A stretch of DNA of 64,000 nt from Thermodesulfobacterium hydrogeniphilum (lineage in GTDB: Bacteria; Desulfobacterota; Thermodesulfobacteria; Thermodesulfobacteriales; Thermodesulfobacteriaceae), in NCBI RefSeq assembly GCF_000746255.1, contig NZ_JQKW01000011.1, positions 61,373-125,372 of the forward strand, in the 5' to 3' direction. Numbering within the stretch: position 1 is the first letter of the stretch; every line of letters starts with the position of its first letter. The position numbers were made by a program, and so were the translations under genes. Below are positions 46,165 to 54,342 of the stretch, one piece after another. The notes under the pieces are model-generated. The model had not been told where the DNA came from and did not search any database. It saw only the letters and a program-made list of their open reading frames with translations.

Positions 46165-46961
46165 CAGAAAGTTTTTAAAATTTTGAGAAATTCTTTAACT
46201 TTTGCAGGTGCTTTTTTCCCTTTTTCTTCCACAATTTTTACAATAGCACTTCCAACTACCAAAGCATCTGCATAAGGAGAAAGCATTTTAACATGCTCTG
46301 GTTTTGAAATGCCAAAACCTACTGCTACAGGTATAGAAGAGAGACTTTTTACCAGTTGCAAACGCTCTAACACATCCTCTGGCAATTTATCTCTTGCACC
46401 TGTAATACCTGTTAAAGAAACATAATAGAGAAATCCTGAAGATTTTTGAGCTATTTTTCTAATTCTTTCCTCAGAAGAAGTAGGTGCTGCTAAAAATATA
46501 GTAGCAAGACCTTTTCCTTTGTTTGCTTTTAACCAGGGATTAGCCTCTTCTATGGGTAGATCAGGTATAATAAACCCAGAAAGACCTGAATCTAAAGCAA
46601 ATTTAACAGCTCTCTCAAGTCCAAATCTATAAAAAATGTTATAATAGGTCATACACACAAGTGGTATAGGATATCCTTTATCATTGAGCCTTTTTACAAA
46701 TTCAAAAAAATTTTCCAAAGTTGGTTTATGTTCCAGAGCCCTTACTACAGCTTTTTGAATAGTTGGACCATCTGCTACTGGATCGGAAAAAGGAAATCCC
46801 AGCTCTATACAGGCAGGACTGACTTCAGCCATTTCCCATAAAATAGCCTCTGTGGTTTCAAGATCAGGATCCCAGCAAGTAATGTAAGGTATAAGAGGAA
46901 TTTCTCCTTTTCTTTTTAAATCTTTTATAGATTTTTCTATAAAAGTAGCCCCTTTTAACAT
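46164..46961 (-). CDS. trpA: Tryptophan synthase alpha subunit
   Basis: 265 residues. Catalytic Glu in 'CIELGFPFSDPVADGPTIQ' (about 51-69) and Asp in 'PDLPIEEA' are intact; 'GITGARDKLPED' and 'VGFGISKPEHV' bind the phosphate. It cleaves indole-3-glycerol phosphate and passes indole to TrpB, whose gene ends seven bases upstream. Confidence 0.97.
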   Translation of the reverse strand: MLKGATFIEKSIKDLKRKGEIPLIPYITCWDPDLETTEAILWEMAEVSPACIELGFPFSDPVADGPTIQKAVVRALEHKPTLENFFEFVKRLNDKGYPIPLVCMTYYNIFYRFGLERAVKFALDSGLSGFIIPDLPIEEANPWLKANKGKGLATIFLAAPTSSEERIRKIAQKSSGFLYYVSLTGITGARDKLPEDVLERLQLVKSLSSIPVAVGFGISKPEHVKMLSPYADALVVGSAIVKIVEEKGKKAPAKVKEFLKILKTF

Positions 46962-46968
46962 AACTCCT

Positions 46969-48162
46969 CTATTTTTTTTCTTCCAGGTATTTTTTAACAG
47001 AACTTACATCTTTATCTCCTCTTCCAGAAAGATTAATAACTACTATAGTTCCCTTAGCTAAATTCTTAGCAATTTTCATCAAATAGGCTACAGCATGAGA
47101 GGATTCAAGAGCAGGTATAATTCCTTCAGTTTCAGATAAAACCTGAAAAGCTTCCAAAGCTTCTTCATCTGTTACAGATACATATTGTGCTCTTCCTGTA
47201 TCTTTAAAATAGGAATGCTCAGGCCCTACTCCTGGATAATCAAGACCAGGAGCTATGGAATGAGCTCCTTTAATTTGTCCTACTTTGTCCTGAAGAAGAT
47301 AACTTAAGGTGCCATGTAAAACTCCTGGCTCACCCACACATAAACTTGCTGAATGAAAATTGGTATCAAGTCCATGACCAGCAGCTTCAACTCCTATAAG
47401 CTTAACCTCTTTGTCTCTAACAAAAGGATAAAAAATACCCATAGCATTAGACCCACCACCTACACAAGCCATAATAATATCAGGAAGTTTACCCTCTTTT
47501 TTAAGGATTTGTTTTTTTGTTTCTATTCCTATAATACTTTGAAAATCTCTTACCATCATAGGATAAGGATGAGGGCCTACTACAGAGCCTATTACATAAA
47601 AAGTATTTTTAACATTTGTAACCCAGTCTCTTAAAGCTTCATTTATAGCATCTTTGAGAGTTTGAGTCCCAGAATAAACTGGAATAACTTCAGCTCCAAG
47701 GAGTTTCATACGAAAAACATTTAAAGATTGTCTTTCTGTATCCTTAGCTCCCATATAAACCACACAGGGTATATTAAAATAGGCACAAGCTGTAGCAGTT
47801 GCAACTCCATGCTGACCTGCTCCTGTTTCTGCAATAATTCTTGTTTTGCCCATCTTTTTAGCAAGAAGAACCTGCCCTATTGTGTTATTGAGTTTATGAG
47901 CTCCACTGTGAAGCAAATCTTCTCTTTTTAGATAAACCTTTATATGCCCACCAAGATATTTAGAAAAATTAGCTGCATAGGTAAGTGGGGTTGGTCTTCC
48001 TGCATACTCTTGTAAAATTTCCCTCCATTCTTTCCAGAAAGAAGAATCTTTTCTAAAACGATAATAGGCTTCCTCTAATTCATAAAGAGCTGGAATAAGA
48101 GTTTCAGGAACAAACCGTCCACCAAATTTGCCAAAATATCCTTTCTTATTAGGTACCTTCAT
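46969..48162 (-). CDS. trpB: Tryptophan synthase beta subunit
   Basis: 397 residues of the standard TrpB1 type. PLP-binding Lys is in '[20 protein letters not shown]' near 90, and the glycine loop '[15 protein letters not shown]' near 233. It joins indole and serine. First gene of the trpBA-aroB-dapFA run. No Shine-Dalgarno is visible, and a promoter lies almost on the ATG. No trp leader peptide or attenuator is recognisable. Confidence 0.97.
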   Translation of the reverse strand: MKVPNKKGYFGKFGGRFVPETLIPALYELEEAYYRFRKDSSFWKEWREILQEYAGRPTPLTYAANFSKYLGGHIKVYLKREDLLHSGAHKLNNTIGQVLLAKKMGKTRIIAETGAGQHGVATATACAYFNIPCVVYMGAKDTERQSLNVFRMKLLGAEVIPVYSGTQTLKDAINEALRDWVTNVKNTFYVIGSVVGPHPYPMMVRDFQSIIGIETKKQILKKEGKLPDIIMACVGGGSNAMGIFYPFVRDKEVKLIGVEAAGHGLDTNFHSASLCVGEPGVLHGTLSYLLQDKVGQIKGAHSIAPGLDYPGVGPEHSYFKDTGRAQYVSVTDEEALEAFQVLSETEGIIPALESSHAVAYLMKIAKNLAKGTIVVINLSGRGDKDVSSVKKYLEEKK

Positions 48163-48170
48163 AAGTCATC

Positions 48171-48198
48171 AGTATAAAACGTTTTTTATTTTTAGCAA
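48171..48198 (-). promoter_or_regulatory. Promoter of the trpB operon
   Basis: On the minus strand TTGCTA (48198-48193), a 16-base spacer and TATACT (48176-48171), ending eight bases before the ATG. The message would start at or beside the start codon. Confidence 0.5.
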
Positions 48199-48233
48199 TA
48201 GAACAGCGTTGATTTTTTATATTTTAAAGAAAT

Positions 48234-48476
48234 CTACTTAAAAATTTTATACCAGAAAAGAGAGAAGACTATTTCTACTATTTTTTCAGAAATATAATGA
48301 GAAATATAAGCTCCTATAGGAGCTACTATTACAGAGCCAAAAATAATAGGAATAGCAGTTTTGAAATCAATTAATCTCCTTTTCAAATTATAGAGGGTTA
48401 CAGATGAAGTTGATATAAAGTTAGTGAAAAGCCCTGCAGTTCTGGCTATAGGAAAAGAAATGCCGAGGAATACCAA
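48234..48476 (-). pseudogene. Fragment of a TauE/SafE-type anion exporter
   Basis: About 80 residues matching only the middle of TauE/SafE proteins: 'FLGISFPIARTAGLFTNF', 'LYNLKRRLIDFKTAIPIIFG' and 'APIGAYISHYISEKIVEIVF'. A stop codon lies four codons upstream of the TTG that opens it, and no GxGGG N-terminal half or C-terminal half is present; intact members have about 250 residues. It sits 57 bases downstream of modC on the same strand. Confidence 0.72.
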
Positions 48477-48533
48477 AATAGCATATCATTGTTATACATC
48501 TCTTTTTAAGTATCTCAAGACTTAATAAATCTC

Positions 48534-49205
48534 TTACAGATCTTTACGCATTAATTGATGAGCTTCTTCAATTGAATTTATCTCTTTTATTTTTCCTTTG
48601 ATTAAAACTGAAAAGGTATCTCCTATTATTTGAGCTTCCACAGGATCATGAGTTACATAAATTACTGGTATATTAAGAAATTTTAAAACTTCTTTAAATT
48701 TTTCAAGCAATTTTTCTTTTATAGCTAAATCAAGATCACTTAAAGGCTCATCTAAAAGAATAACTTCTGGTTGAGAAACTAAAGCCCTTGCCAGAGAAAC
48801 TCTGCTTTTGTATCCTCCACTTAAAATATCTGTTTTTTTCTCTAAATATGGTTCTAAATCAAGCATTTTTACTAACTGATCAGCAAGTTTTTTAGAACCT
48901 CTTTTATTTTTAAGTGAATAGTAAATATTTTCTTTAACTGTGAGATGAGGAAATAAAGCTGGATGCTGAGGAACATATCCTATGTTTCTATCTTCGGGAT
49001 CTAATTTTGTAATATCTTTATCATTGATAAAAATTTGACCTTCATCAGGTTGAATAAGCCCTGCTATAATTTTCAAAAAAGTTGATTTTCCACTTCCATT
49101 TAATCCCATAATTACTTTTATTTCTGAAGGATTAACTTTAAGATTTACTTTATTTAAAATTACATTTTTACCAAAAAATTTTTTTAAATTTTCTATTCTA
49201 AGCAT
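48534..49205 (-). CDS. modC: Molybdate/tungstate ABC transporter ATPase
   Basis: 223 residues. Walker A 'GLNGSGKSTFLK' near 34, Walker B 'VILLDEPLSDLD' near 152, and H-loop 'VIYVTHDPVEAQ'. The signature reads LSGGY ('LSGGYKSRVSLARAL') instead of LSGGQ. It lacks the C-terminal TOBE (Mop) domain of E. coli ModC (352 residues). It overlaps the permease gene by 8 bases. Molybdate versus tungstate or sulfate cannot be decided from sequence alone. Confidence 0.88.
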   Translation of the reverse strand: MLRIENLKKFFGKNVILNKVNLKVNPSEIKVIMGLNGSGKSTFLKIIAGLIQPDEGQIFINDKDITKLDPEDRNIGYVPQHPALFPHLTVKENIYYSLKNKRGSKKLADQLVKMLDLEPYLEKKTDILSGGYKSRVSLARALVSQPEVILLDEPLSDLDLAIKEKLLEKFKEVLKFLNIPVIYVTHDPVEAQIIGDTFSVLIKGKIKEINSIEEAHQLMRKDL

Positions 49206-49977
49206 CTTTCTTTCTCAGACTTAAAAGTGTTACTATTGAAAAAGACAAAATTATACAAAAAACACTGGCTGTTATAGCCATTTCAAGTTCTCCTTCTTCA
49301 ACCTTCGTAAAAACATAGGATGCTAAAACCTGAGTTTTCCCAGGCAAATTTCCTCCAAACATAACAACTGCAGCAAATTCACTTAAAGATCTTGAAAAAG
49401 CAAGCACAATAGCAGAAAACAGTGCTTCTTTTAAATTTGGTAAAACTATTCTAAAATAAACCTTAAGTGGTGAATCTCCCAAGGTGCGAGCCACATCTAT
49501 TATTTCTTTATCTATTTTATCTAAAGCCGAGGCTATACTCCTTGCAGCTAAAGGATAAGAAACAAAAAACATGGCAAGTATAACTGCTAAAATGGTAAAA
49601 GCTAAACCAGTTTCTCCTATAAATCCAAAATTTTTTCTTCCAAAAGCAACTAAAAGTGCCAAACCTGCTACAGTATGAGGAATAGCTATAGGCAAATCAT
49701 TCATTAAATTTGATAGTTTGTAAATTATGGTATCTCTATAAAATAGATAACAATATCCAAACCCTATAGCCAAAATTAAACCTAATAAAGCTGCTAATAA
49801 AGCTGCTATTATAGTATTTTTAAAACTAAGCCAAAAATAAATATCAGAAAAAGTTTTTTTTATACCTAAAAAATCCAAGTTTATAAAAAGAGAAAAAACA
49901 GGATAAACAATCAAAAACAGAAACGAAACAAAAAAAATTAAAAGTAAAAAATTTTTCTTAAAATTTTTCATTTTCAT
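49198..49977 (-). CDS. modB: Molybdate/tungstate ABC transporter permease
   Basis: 259 residues with about six membrane segments and the EAA-type loop 'DVARTLGDSPLKVYFRIVLP' that docks the ATPase. 'PHTVAGLALLVAFGR' and 'SLSEFAAVVMFGG' are typical of ModB/WtpB permeases. The frame is open to 49992, inside modA; the ATG at 49977, with GGATGGA just upstream, is preferred. The overlap with modA implies coupled translation. Confidence 0.88.
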   Translation of the reverse strand: MKMKNFKKNFLLLIFFVSFLFLIVYPVFSLFINLDFLGIKKTFSDIYFWLSFKNTIIAALLAALLGLILAIGFGYCYLFYRDTIIYKLSNLMNDLPIAIPHTVAGLALLVAFGRKNFGFIGETGLAFTILAVILAMFFVSYPLAARSIASALDKIDKEIIDVARTLGDSPLKVYFRIVLPNLKEALFSAIVLAFSRSLSEFAAVVMFGGNLPGKTQVLASYVFTKVEEGELEMAITASVFCIILSFSIVTLLSLRKKDA

Positions 49978-50743
49978 ATTTATTCCATCCATACTTATTA
50001 AAAATATTTATATTATGACAAAGGAAATTATAAAACTTTTCAGCTAATTTTATATTTCCTCCTTTAATTAAACCCACTCCATAAACTATTTGACCTGTGA
50101 TACTTTCAGGCAAAATCTGAACAGGTTTTAATCCATATCCATAAGCTACACTTTTATAGATAAACCCTGCATCTACCTGATCTTCCTTTACCATAATAGC
50201 TACCTGATTAACAGTGCCTGGTCTTGTTTTAAGGTTTCCTATAGCAAGAATTTTATCCCATAAACCAAGCTTTTTTAAAGCCCTTTCTGCATAAACTCCA
50301 ACAGGAGCCTTAGGATCTGCTACAGCTAAAATAACTCCTGGTTTGATTAGATCATTTATAGACTTAATTTTCTTTCTACCGGTCTTTGAAACTACTAACA
50401 CTAATTTATCTGTCAAAAATTTTTCTCCTTTTATCAATCTTCCTTGATTTTCAAGCCTTTTTACATATCTCCAATCAGCACTAAAATACAAATCACAAGG
50501 CTGACCCTGAATAATTTGAGTATAAAGTCCACCTGAAGCTCCATAATTAACACGAATCTCAATATCTGGATATTTCTCTTTAAACTTTTGTATAACCTCA
50601 TCCATAGGTTTTTTAAGACTGGCAGCTACATACAAATTTAAAACTTGTTTATTAGATTTCATAAAGTCGAAGAAAGCATAAGAATCATTTTTAAAAACAA
50701 ATAATCCTATGATAATCAAAAAAATTTTTAGAAAATTTTTCAT
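49958..50743 (-). CDS. modA: Molybdate/tungstate-binding protein ModA
   Basis: 261 residues: signal peptide (about 1-24), 'LYVAASLKKPMDEVIQKFKE' (about 38-57), 'NYGASGGLYTQIIQGQPCDL' (about 66-85) and 'GVYAERALKKLGLW'. These are ModA-type oxyanion-binding features (Ser in AAS and SGG loops). It captures molybdate or tungstate in the periplasm for ModBC, supplying the cofactor of the formate dehydrogenase encoded in this window. The promoter carries an operator-like palindrome at its start site. Confidence 0.9.
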   Translation of the reverse strand: MKNFLKIFLIIIGLFVFKNDSYAFFDFMKSNKQVLNLYVAASLKKPMDEVIQKFKEKYPDIEIRVNYGASGGLYTQIIQGQPCDLYFSADWRYVKRLENQGRLIKGEKFLTDKLVLVVSKTGRKKIKSINDLIKPGVILAVADPKAPVGVYAERALKKLGLWDKILAIGNLKTRPGTVNQVAIMVKEDQVDAGFIYKSVAYGYGLKPVQILPESITGQIVYGVGLIKGGNIKLAEKFYNFLCHNINIFNKYGWNKYENEKF

Positions 50744-50756
50744 ATAATATTTTTTT

Positions 50757-50782
50757 TCATTATATTTTTATAAATATAACGA
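50757..50782. promoter_or_regulatory. ModE-box-like operator at the modA transcription start
   Basis: TCATTATAT and ATATAACGA form 9-base arms (8 of 9 complementary) around an 8-base spacer. It resembles the E. coli ModE site (CGTTATATA-N-TATAACG). It begins six bases after the modA -10 and so covers the +1 region, the position at which ModE represses modA in E. coli. Confidence 0.7.
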
Positions 50783-50787
50783 AATTA

Positions 50788-50815
50788 ATTATAGAAATTA
50801 AAAAGATTTTGTCAA
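50788..50815 (-). promoter_or_regulatory. Consensus promoter of modABC
   Basis: Minus strand: TTGACA (50815-50810), 16-base spacer, TATAAT (50793-50788), both perfect consensus hexamers. Confidence 0.82.
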
Positions 50816-50846
50816 GACTTTATAAAAGCTGTTTAAAATAAAATAT

Positions 50847-50875
50847 TTGACCAATTTTCCAAATTTGTTTAAAAT
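50847..50875 (+). promoter_or_regulatory. Promoter of modE, giving a leaderless message
   Basis: TTGACC (50847-50852), 17-base spacer, TAAAAT (50870-50875), then seven bases to the ATG at 50883. No Shine-Dalgarno. Confidence 0.65.
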
Positions 50876-50882
50876 TAAAACT

Positions 50883-51287
50883 ATGAAAAAAAGAGGGAGA
50901 AAAAGAAAGAAAGATCCTCATTTACTGTGTATCTTAGAAAGTGAAGAAAAAAAGGATTTTCAATTAAAAGGAAAACTCTGGATTGAAGGAAAAGAAGGCA
51001 CTTTCCTTGGTTGTGGTAGAATAGCTCTTCTTGAAAAAATTAAAGAATTAGGATCTATTTCAAAAGCTGCTAAGTCCATGAATATGTCTTATAAACATGC
51101 CTGGGATTTAATAAATTCTATGAATAGACAGGCTAAAACCCATTTAGTAGAAACTAAAATAGGAGGGAAAAAAGGAGGAGGAACTCATTTAACTGAAGCT
51201 GGAGAAAAAGCAATTCAACAATTTAAAGAAATATATAGAGAGTTTCAAGAATTTTTAAATAAAACTGTGAAAAAACTAGATTTATAA
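50883..51287 (+). CDS. modE: ModE-type DNA-binding regulator lacking the molybdate-binding domain
   Basis: 134 residues from the ATG at 50883; the frame is open to a TTG at 50847, but that is the -35 box. It matches the ModE N-terminal winged helix: 'GCGRIALLEKIKELGSISKA', 'AKSMNMSYKHAWDLINSMN', then 'GGKKGGGTHLTEAGEKAI'. E. coli ModE is about 262 residues with two Mop domains for molybdate; those are absent here, so the metal signal must come otherwise. Divergent from modA with an operator between them. Confidence 0.88.
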   Translation: MKKRGRKRKKDPHLLCILESEEKKDFQLKGKLWIEGKEGTFLGCGRIALLEKIKELGSISKAAKSMNMSYKHAWDLINSMNRQAKTHLVETKIGGKKGGGTHLTEAGEKAIQQFKEIYREFQEFLNKTVKKLDL

Positions 51288-51292
51288 TATTT

Positions 51293-51763
51293 TTATTCTC
51301 TATGATAAGGAATCCCTTTGATTATAGTAAAACTTCTATAAATAGCTTCCAATAATACTAAAAGAGCTATTTCGTGATTTAAGGTAAATTTAGATAAACT
51401 TAAAAGTTCTTTAGCTTCTTTTTTAAAATTCTCTGAAATACCATCAGGTCCACCGATTACAAAAGCTATTTGAGAAAAATTTTCTATCAAATTTTTTAAA
51501 TATTTAGCCAATTCTTGGCTTTTAAAAATTTTTCCTTTTTCATCAAGAATTATAAGATAATCTTTTTTTGAAATATATTTCTTTAAAATCTCCTCTTCTT
51601 TTTGTAATCTCAGTTTTTTATTCAGCTTTTCAGTTTTTACCTTAGGAGCTATAATCTCTAAATCTATAAAAGGTTTTATTTTTTTTGAATAGTATTCTAA
51701 ACCTTCTTTTATAAAATTAAATTTTATAGGACCTGGAATAAGGACTTTTATTTTATGAGACAT
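51293..51763 (-). CDS. rlmH: 23S rRNA (pseudouridine1915-N3)-methyltransferase RlmH
   Basis: 156 residues, a SPOUT methyltransferase with the family motif 'FVIGGPDGISENFKKEA' near 102 and the C-terminal 'EAIYRSFTIIKGIPYHR' block. It methylates pseudouridine 1915 in helix 69 of 23S rRNA. It starts two bases after the lptD stop, so it is co-transcribed with it. Confidence 0.96.
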   Translation of the reverse strand: MSHKIKVLIPGPIKFNFIKEGLEYYSKKIKPFIDLEIIAPKVKTEKLNKKLRLQKEEEILKKYISKKDYLIILDEKGKIFKSQELAKYLKNLIENFSQIAFVIGGPDGISENFKKEAKELLSLSKFTLNHEIALLVLLEAIYRSFTIIKGIPYHRE

Positions 51764-51765
51764 AT

Positions 51766-53922
51766 TTAATATCCGAAACCATAACCTCCCAGACCTTTTA
51801 ATTCAAATCTAAAAAAGAATTTGGTATCTCTTGGAGTTACATCCATTCCCAAGCCAATAAGATAACATTCATGTAAATATACTCCCTCTAATCTCATTTC
51901 AGTAGTTTCTTTTTTAATAAGATTTCTGCTTATAAAAAAGTTGCTTTGAAATCTGTTGAAAAAGGTAGATCTTAAATTTAATGTTAATTGTCTTGTATGC
52001 CAAGCAGAATCATCTTGATAACCAAGATTTATAGAATCTATTAAAATATTTCTTAATCCCAAGGTGAGAGAATGTTTCTTAAATCCAAGTCCATAAAAAT
52101 TATAAGTTCCATCATATCTTACATTTAAATATGGGGCATAATTTATCAAAACTTGCAAGTATAAATCGGAAAGTGCTCTATCTTCAGGGCCTGTAGCTGT
52201 AGCAGAGCGTTCAGCTTTAGTAAAATCATATTGTTGATATGCTCTAATTATAAAGAGATTTTTATGATGAGGGAAACTAAAAAATTGCCATAAACCAAAT
52301 TCTATAGCATTGGTTTTATCGCTAATTAAATCTTCATAGGTAAATTGAGGAACATCTGTTTCACTGGGTCTATTTCTATAAAAATAGCTAATATAGGGCT
52401 TTAAAATATGTAAAAATTCAAGATTCTGGTTAAATATAGTCAAAAATTTATAATTTTTTAAAAGAAAAACGTAAGAAGTTAAATTGAATTCATAAAAATT
52501 TCTGGATAAACTTTTTTTACCAAAATCCCCTTTTTTGCTTAGATTATAAAAATCCAAATTATATCTAAAAACTATCTCATTAAAAATCTGAGAAAAATTA
52601 AATGGATAAGAAAGTTCTATTTTTGAGTTTAATTTATGACCATAATATCCCTCTTTTCTGGTATTATAAAAATAGTTTAAAGCTAAATGAGCAAGGATAT
52701 TTTTATATATATCGAAAGGTAATAAATCTGCTTGTAGACTTAACACAGGTTGTAAAATTTGGTCTTCATCCAAATTTCCATGATAATCCAAATATCTGCT
52801 TTCTACTTTAGTATATATACTATTTTTAAAATACTGAATCCAAAATTTTGAAGTTCTGTATTCCTGTGATTTATCTTCTATATCTCTGTTAAATCTTTGC
52901 AAAAATAAAAGCCTGTTATTGGTATAACTCCCTTCTCCAACATCAAATTCTTGTAAAAAGTCCTTTTCTGAAACAACATCTATATCTAAATGTGCATCCA
53001 AATTTGATTTAAAAACAGAATCTATTTTCCCAATAACCCACCATTTATGTCTTTTTTCTTTAGAAGATACATATTCTTGTTTTTTAGTATCATTTAAATA
53101 CCGAATTTTAAAAATACTTTGAAGTCCTTCAGATATTTTAAATTCGTTTTCTAAATCCCACAAAAGTCCTCTTTGAGTTAAATACATAGGAGAAATAGTA
53201 AAATCAAGTTGATCTGTAATAGCCCAGAAAAAAGGAAGCTGTATTCCAAAACCCAATCTGTTACCCTGAGCAAATCCAGGAGTTAAAAAACCGGTTTTTC
53301 TTGGAGGAGCAATAGGTAAACTCACCTTGGGAAAATAAGCAGTTTTTGGAATATAAACTACAGGTATCTTTTTTATTCTAATTTTGGTTGAATCCCCGCT
53401 ACTTATACCTTGAGAAGTTAAAACAATATTGTCTAACTCTACACTCCACGGTGGAAAATCCTTTTCTTTTTCACAATCTTCTAAACTACAAGTAGTTATA
53501 AGTGCTTTCTTAGCAAAATATTCATTTAAGGAATTTTTATGGAAGTCCTTGGCTTTAATCCTTATTCCTTGTTTTTTTAAAAAAATAAATATGTGATCTG
53601 ACCATAATTCCCCATTTCTAACATCTAAAAATCCCTTATCTCCTTCTGCTATAATCTGTCTTTCTTTATCAAAGATTTTAAAATTTTTTAAAATTACATA
53701 TCCGGTTTTGATTTCATATTTAACTTCCTGAGCCCAAATTAAAATAGTTTTATCACCTATTACAACATCACCTTCAGCAATAATAACTCCGAAATTATTA
53801 AAAGTTTCTATTTTTTTAGCAGTAATCTCAAAACGACTTTTAGGTGCAGCAAAAATAGAATTATTAAAAATAATAAAAAAAAGGAATAATAACAAAAATC
53901 TTATTTTTTTTAAAAAACACAT
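51766..53922 (-). CDS. lptD: LPS-assembly outer-membrane protein LptD
   Basis: 718 residues: signal peptide (about 1-25), an OstA/LptA-like periplasmic domain ('AEGDVVIGDKTILIWAQEVK' and further repeats to about 220) and a large beta-barrel of about 480 residues. 'PVVYIPKTAYFPKVSLPIAP' with the following 'RKTGFLTPGF' is the characteristic LptD junction. It inserts lipopolysaccharide into the outer leaflet with LptE, showing that this organism has an LPS outer membrane. Only one cysteine pair ('CSLEDCEK') is visible in the N-domain. Confidence 0.92.
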   Translation of the reverse strand: MCFLKKIRFLLLFLFFIIFNNSIFAAPKSRFEITAKKIETFNNFGVIIAEGDVVIGDKTILIWAQEVKYEIKTGYVILKNFKIFDKERQIIAEGDKGFLDVRNGELWSDHIFIFLKKQGIRIKAKDFHKNSLNEYFAKKALITTCSLEDCEKEKDFPPWSVELDNIVLTSQGISSGDSTKIRIKKIPVVYIPKTAYFPKVSLPIAPPRKTGFLTPGFAQGNRLGFGIQLPFFWAITDQLDFTISPMYLTQRGLLWDLENEFKISEGLQSIFKIRYLNDTKKQEYVSSKEKRHKWWVIGKIDSVFKSNLDAHLDIDVVSEKDFLQEFDVGEGSYTNNRLLFLQRFNRDIEDKSQEYRTSKFWIQYFKNSIYTKVESRYLDYHGNLDEDQILQPVLSLQADLLPFDIYKNILAHLALNYFYNTRKEGYYGHKLNSKIELSYPFNFSQIFNEIVFRYNLDFYNLSKKGDFGKKSLSRNFYEFNLTSYVFLLKNYKFLTIFNQNLEFLHILKPYISYFYRNRPSETDVPQFTYEDLISDKTNAIEFGLWQFFSFPHHKNLFIIRAYQQYDFTKAERSATATGPEDRALSDLYLQVLINYAPYLNVRYDGTYNFYGLGFKKHSLTLGLRNILIDSINLGYQDDSAWHTRQLTLNLRSTFFNRFQSNFFISRNLIKKETTEMRLEGVYLHECYLIGLGMDVTPRDTKFFFRFELKGLGGYGFGY

Positions 53923-53971
53923 CTATCATCTAAAATAAGAAATATTTTAAAATTTCTGTCTTAAAAACTTC

Positions 53972-54265
53972 TTATTCTTCCTCTTCTTCCAAAAGCTCAT
54001 CCACTTCTTCTTCTCCAGCCTCCAATTCTTCAGCCTGTTCTTCATCTTTCATAAGAAGCATAGTTAAGAATTCTCCAACATGGGTTTTCTCTTCACGGGC
54101 TACATCAAGAAGAATAGCTTTTAAATTTTCATCCTCTGCCATAGACGCTAATTGCTCATAAAGATTAATAGCATCAAGCTCTGCTATAATAGCTGTTCTA
54201 AGAATCTGTTTATCAATATCTTCTTCATCAATTCTTGATAAATCATAAGGTATTTTTGCAAGCAT
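53972..54265 (-). CDS. Free-standing encapsulin-type ferritin-like protein
   Basis: 97 residues with the two-helix ferroxidase motif: 'RTAIIAELDAINLYEQLASM' (about 23-42) and 'AILLDVAREEKTHVGEF' (about 50-66), supplying Glu, Glu/Glu and His ligands. This closely resembles the ferritin-like domain at the N-terminus of the Pyrococcus furiosus encapsulin and EncFtn proteins, which dimerise or decamerise to form iron sites. The tail (about 75-97) is almost wholly Glu/Asp. No encapsulin shell gene or shell domain is present here. AAAGGGGG precedes the ATG. Confidence 0.82.
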   Translation of the reverse strand: MLAKIPYDLSRIDEEDIDKQILRTAIIAELDAINLYEQLASMAEDENLKAILLDVAREEKTHVGEFLTMLLMKDEEQAEELEAGEEEVDELLEEEEE

Positions 54266-54342
54266 AAAAAAAACCCCCTTTATTTAATATTTAATTTTAA
54301 TTTTAGCTTACACTTATATAAAATTCAAGACAAAATTTATTT

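Noticed and set aside
48163..48233. trp leader peptide or attenuator
   Set aside because: No short open frame with Trp codons and no paired hairpins; a promoter lies directly on trpB.
50847..50882. TTG start for modE
   Set aside because: These bases form the -35 and -10 boxes of its promoter.
53972..54265. Complete encapsulin nanocompartment locus
   Set aside because: No shell protein gene or domain is present on either side.
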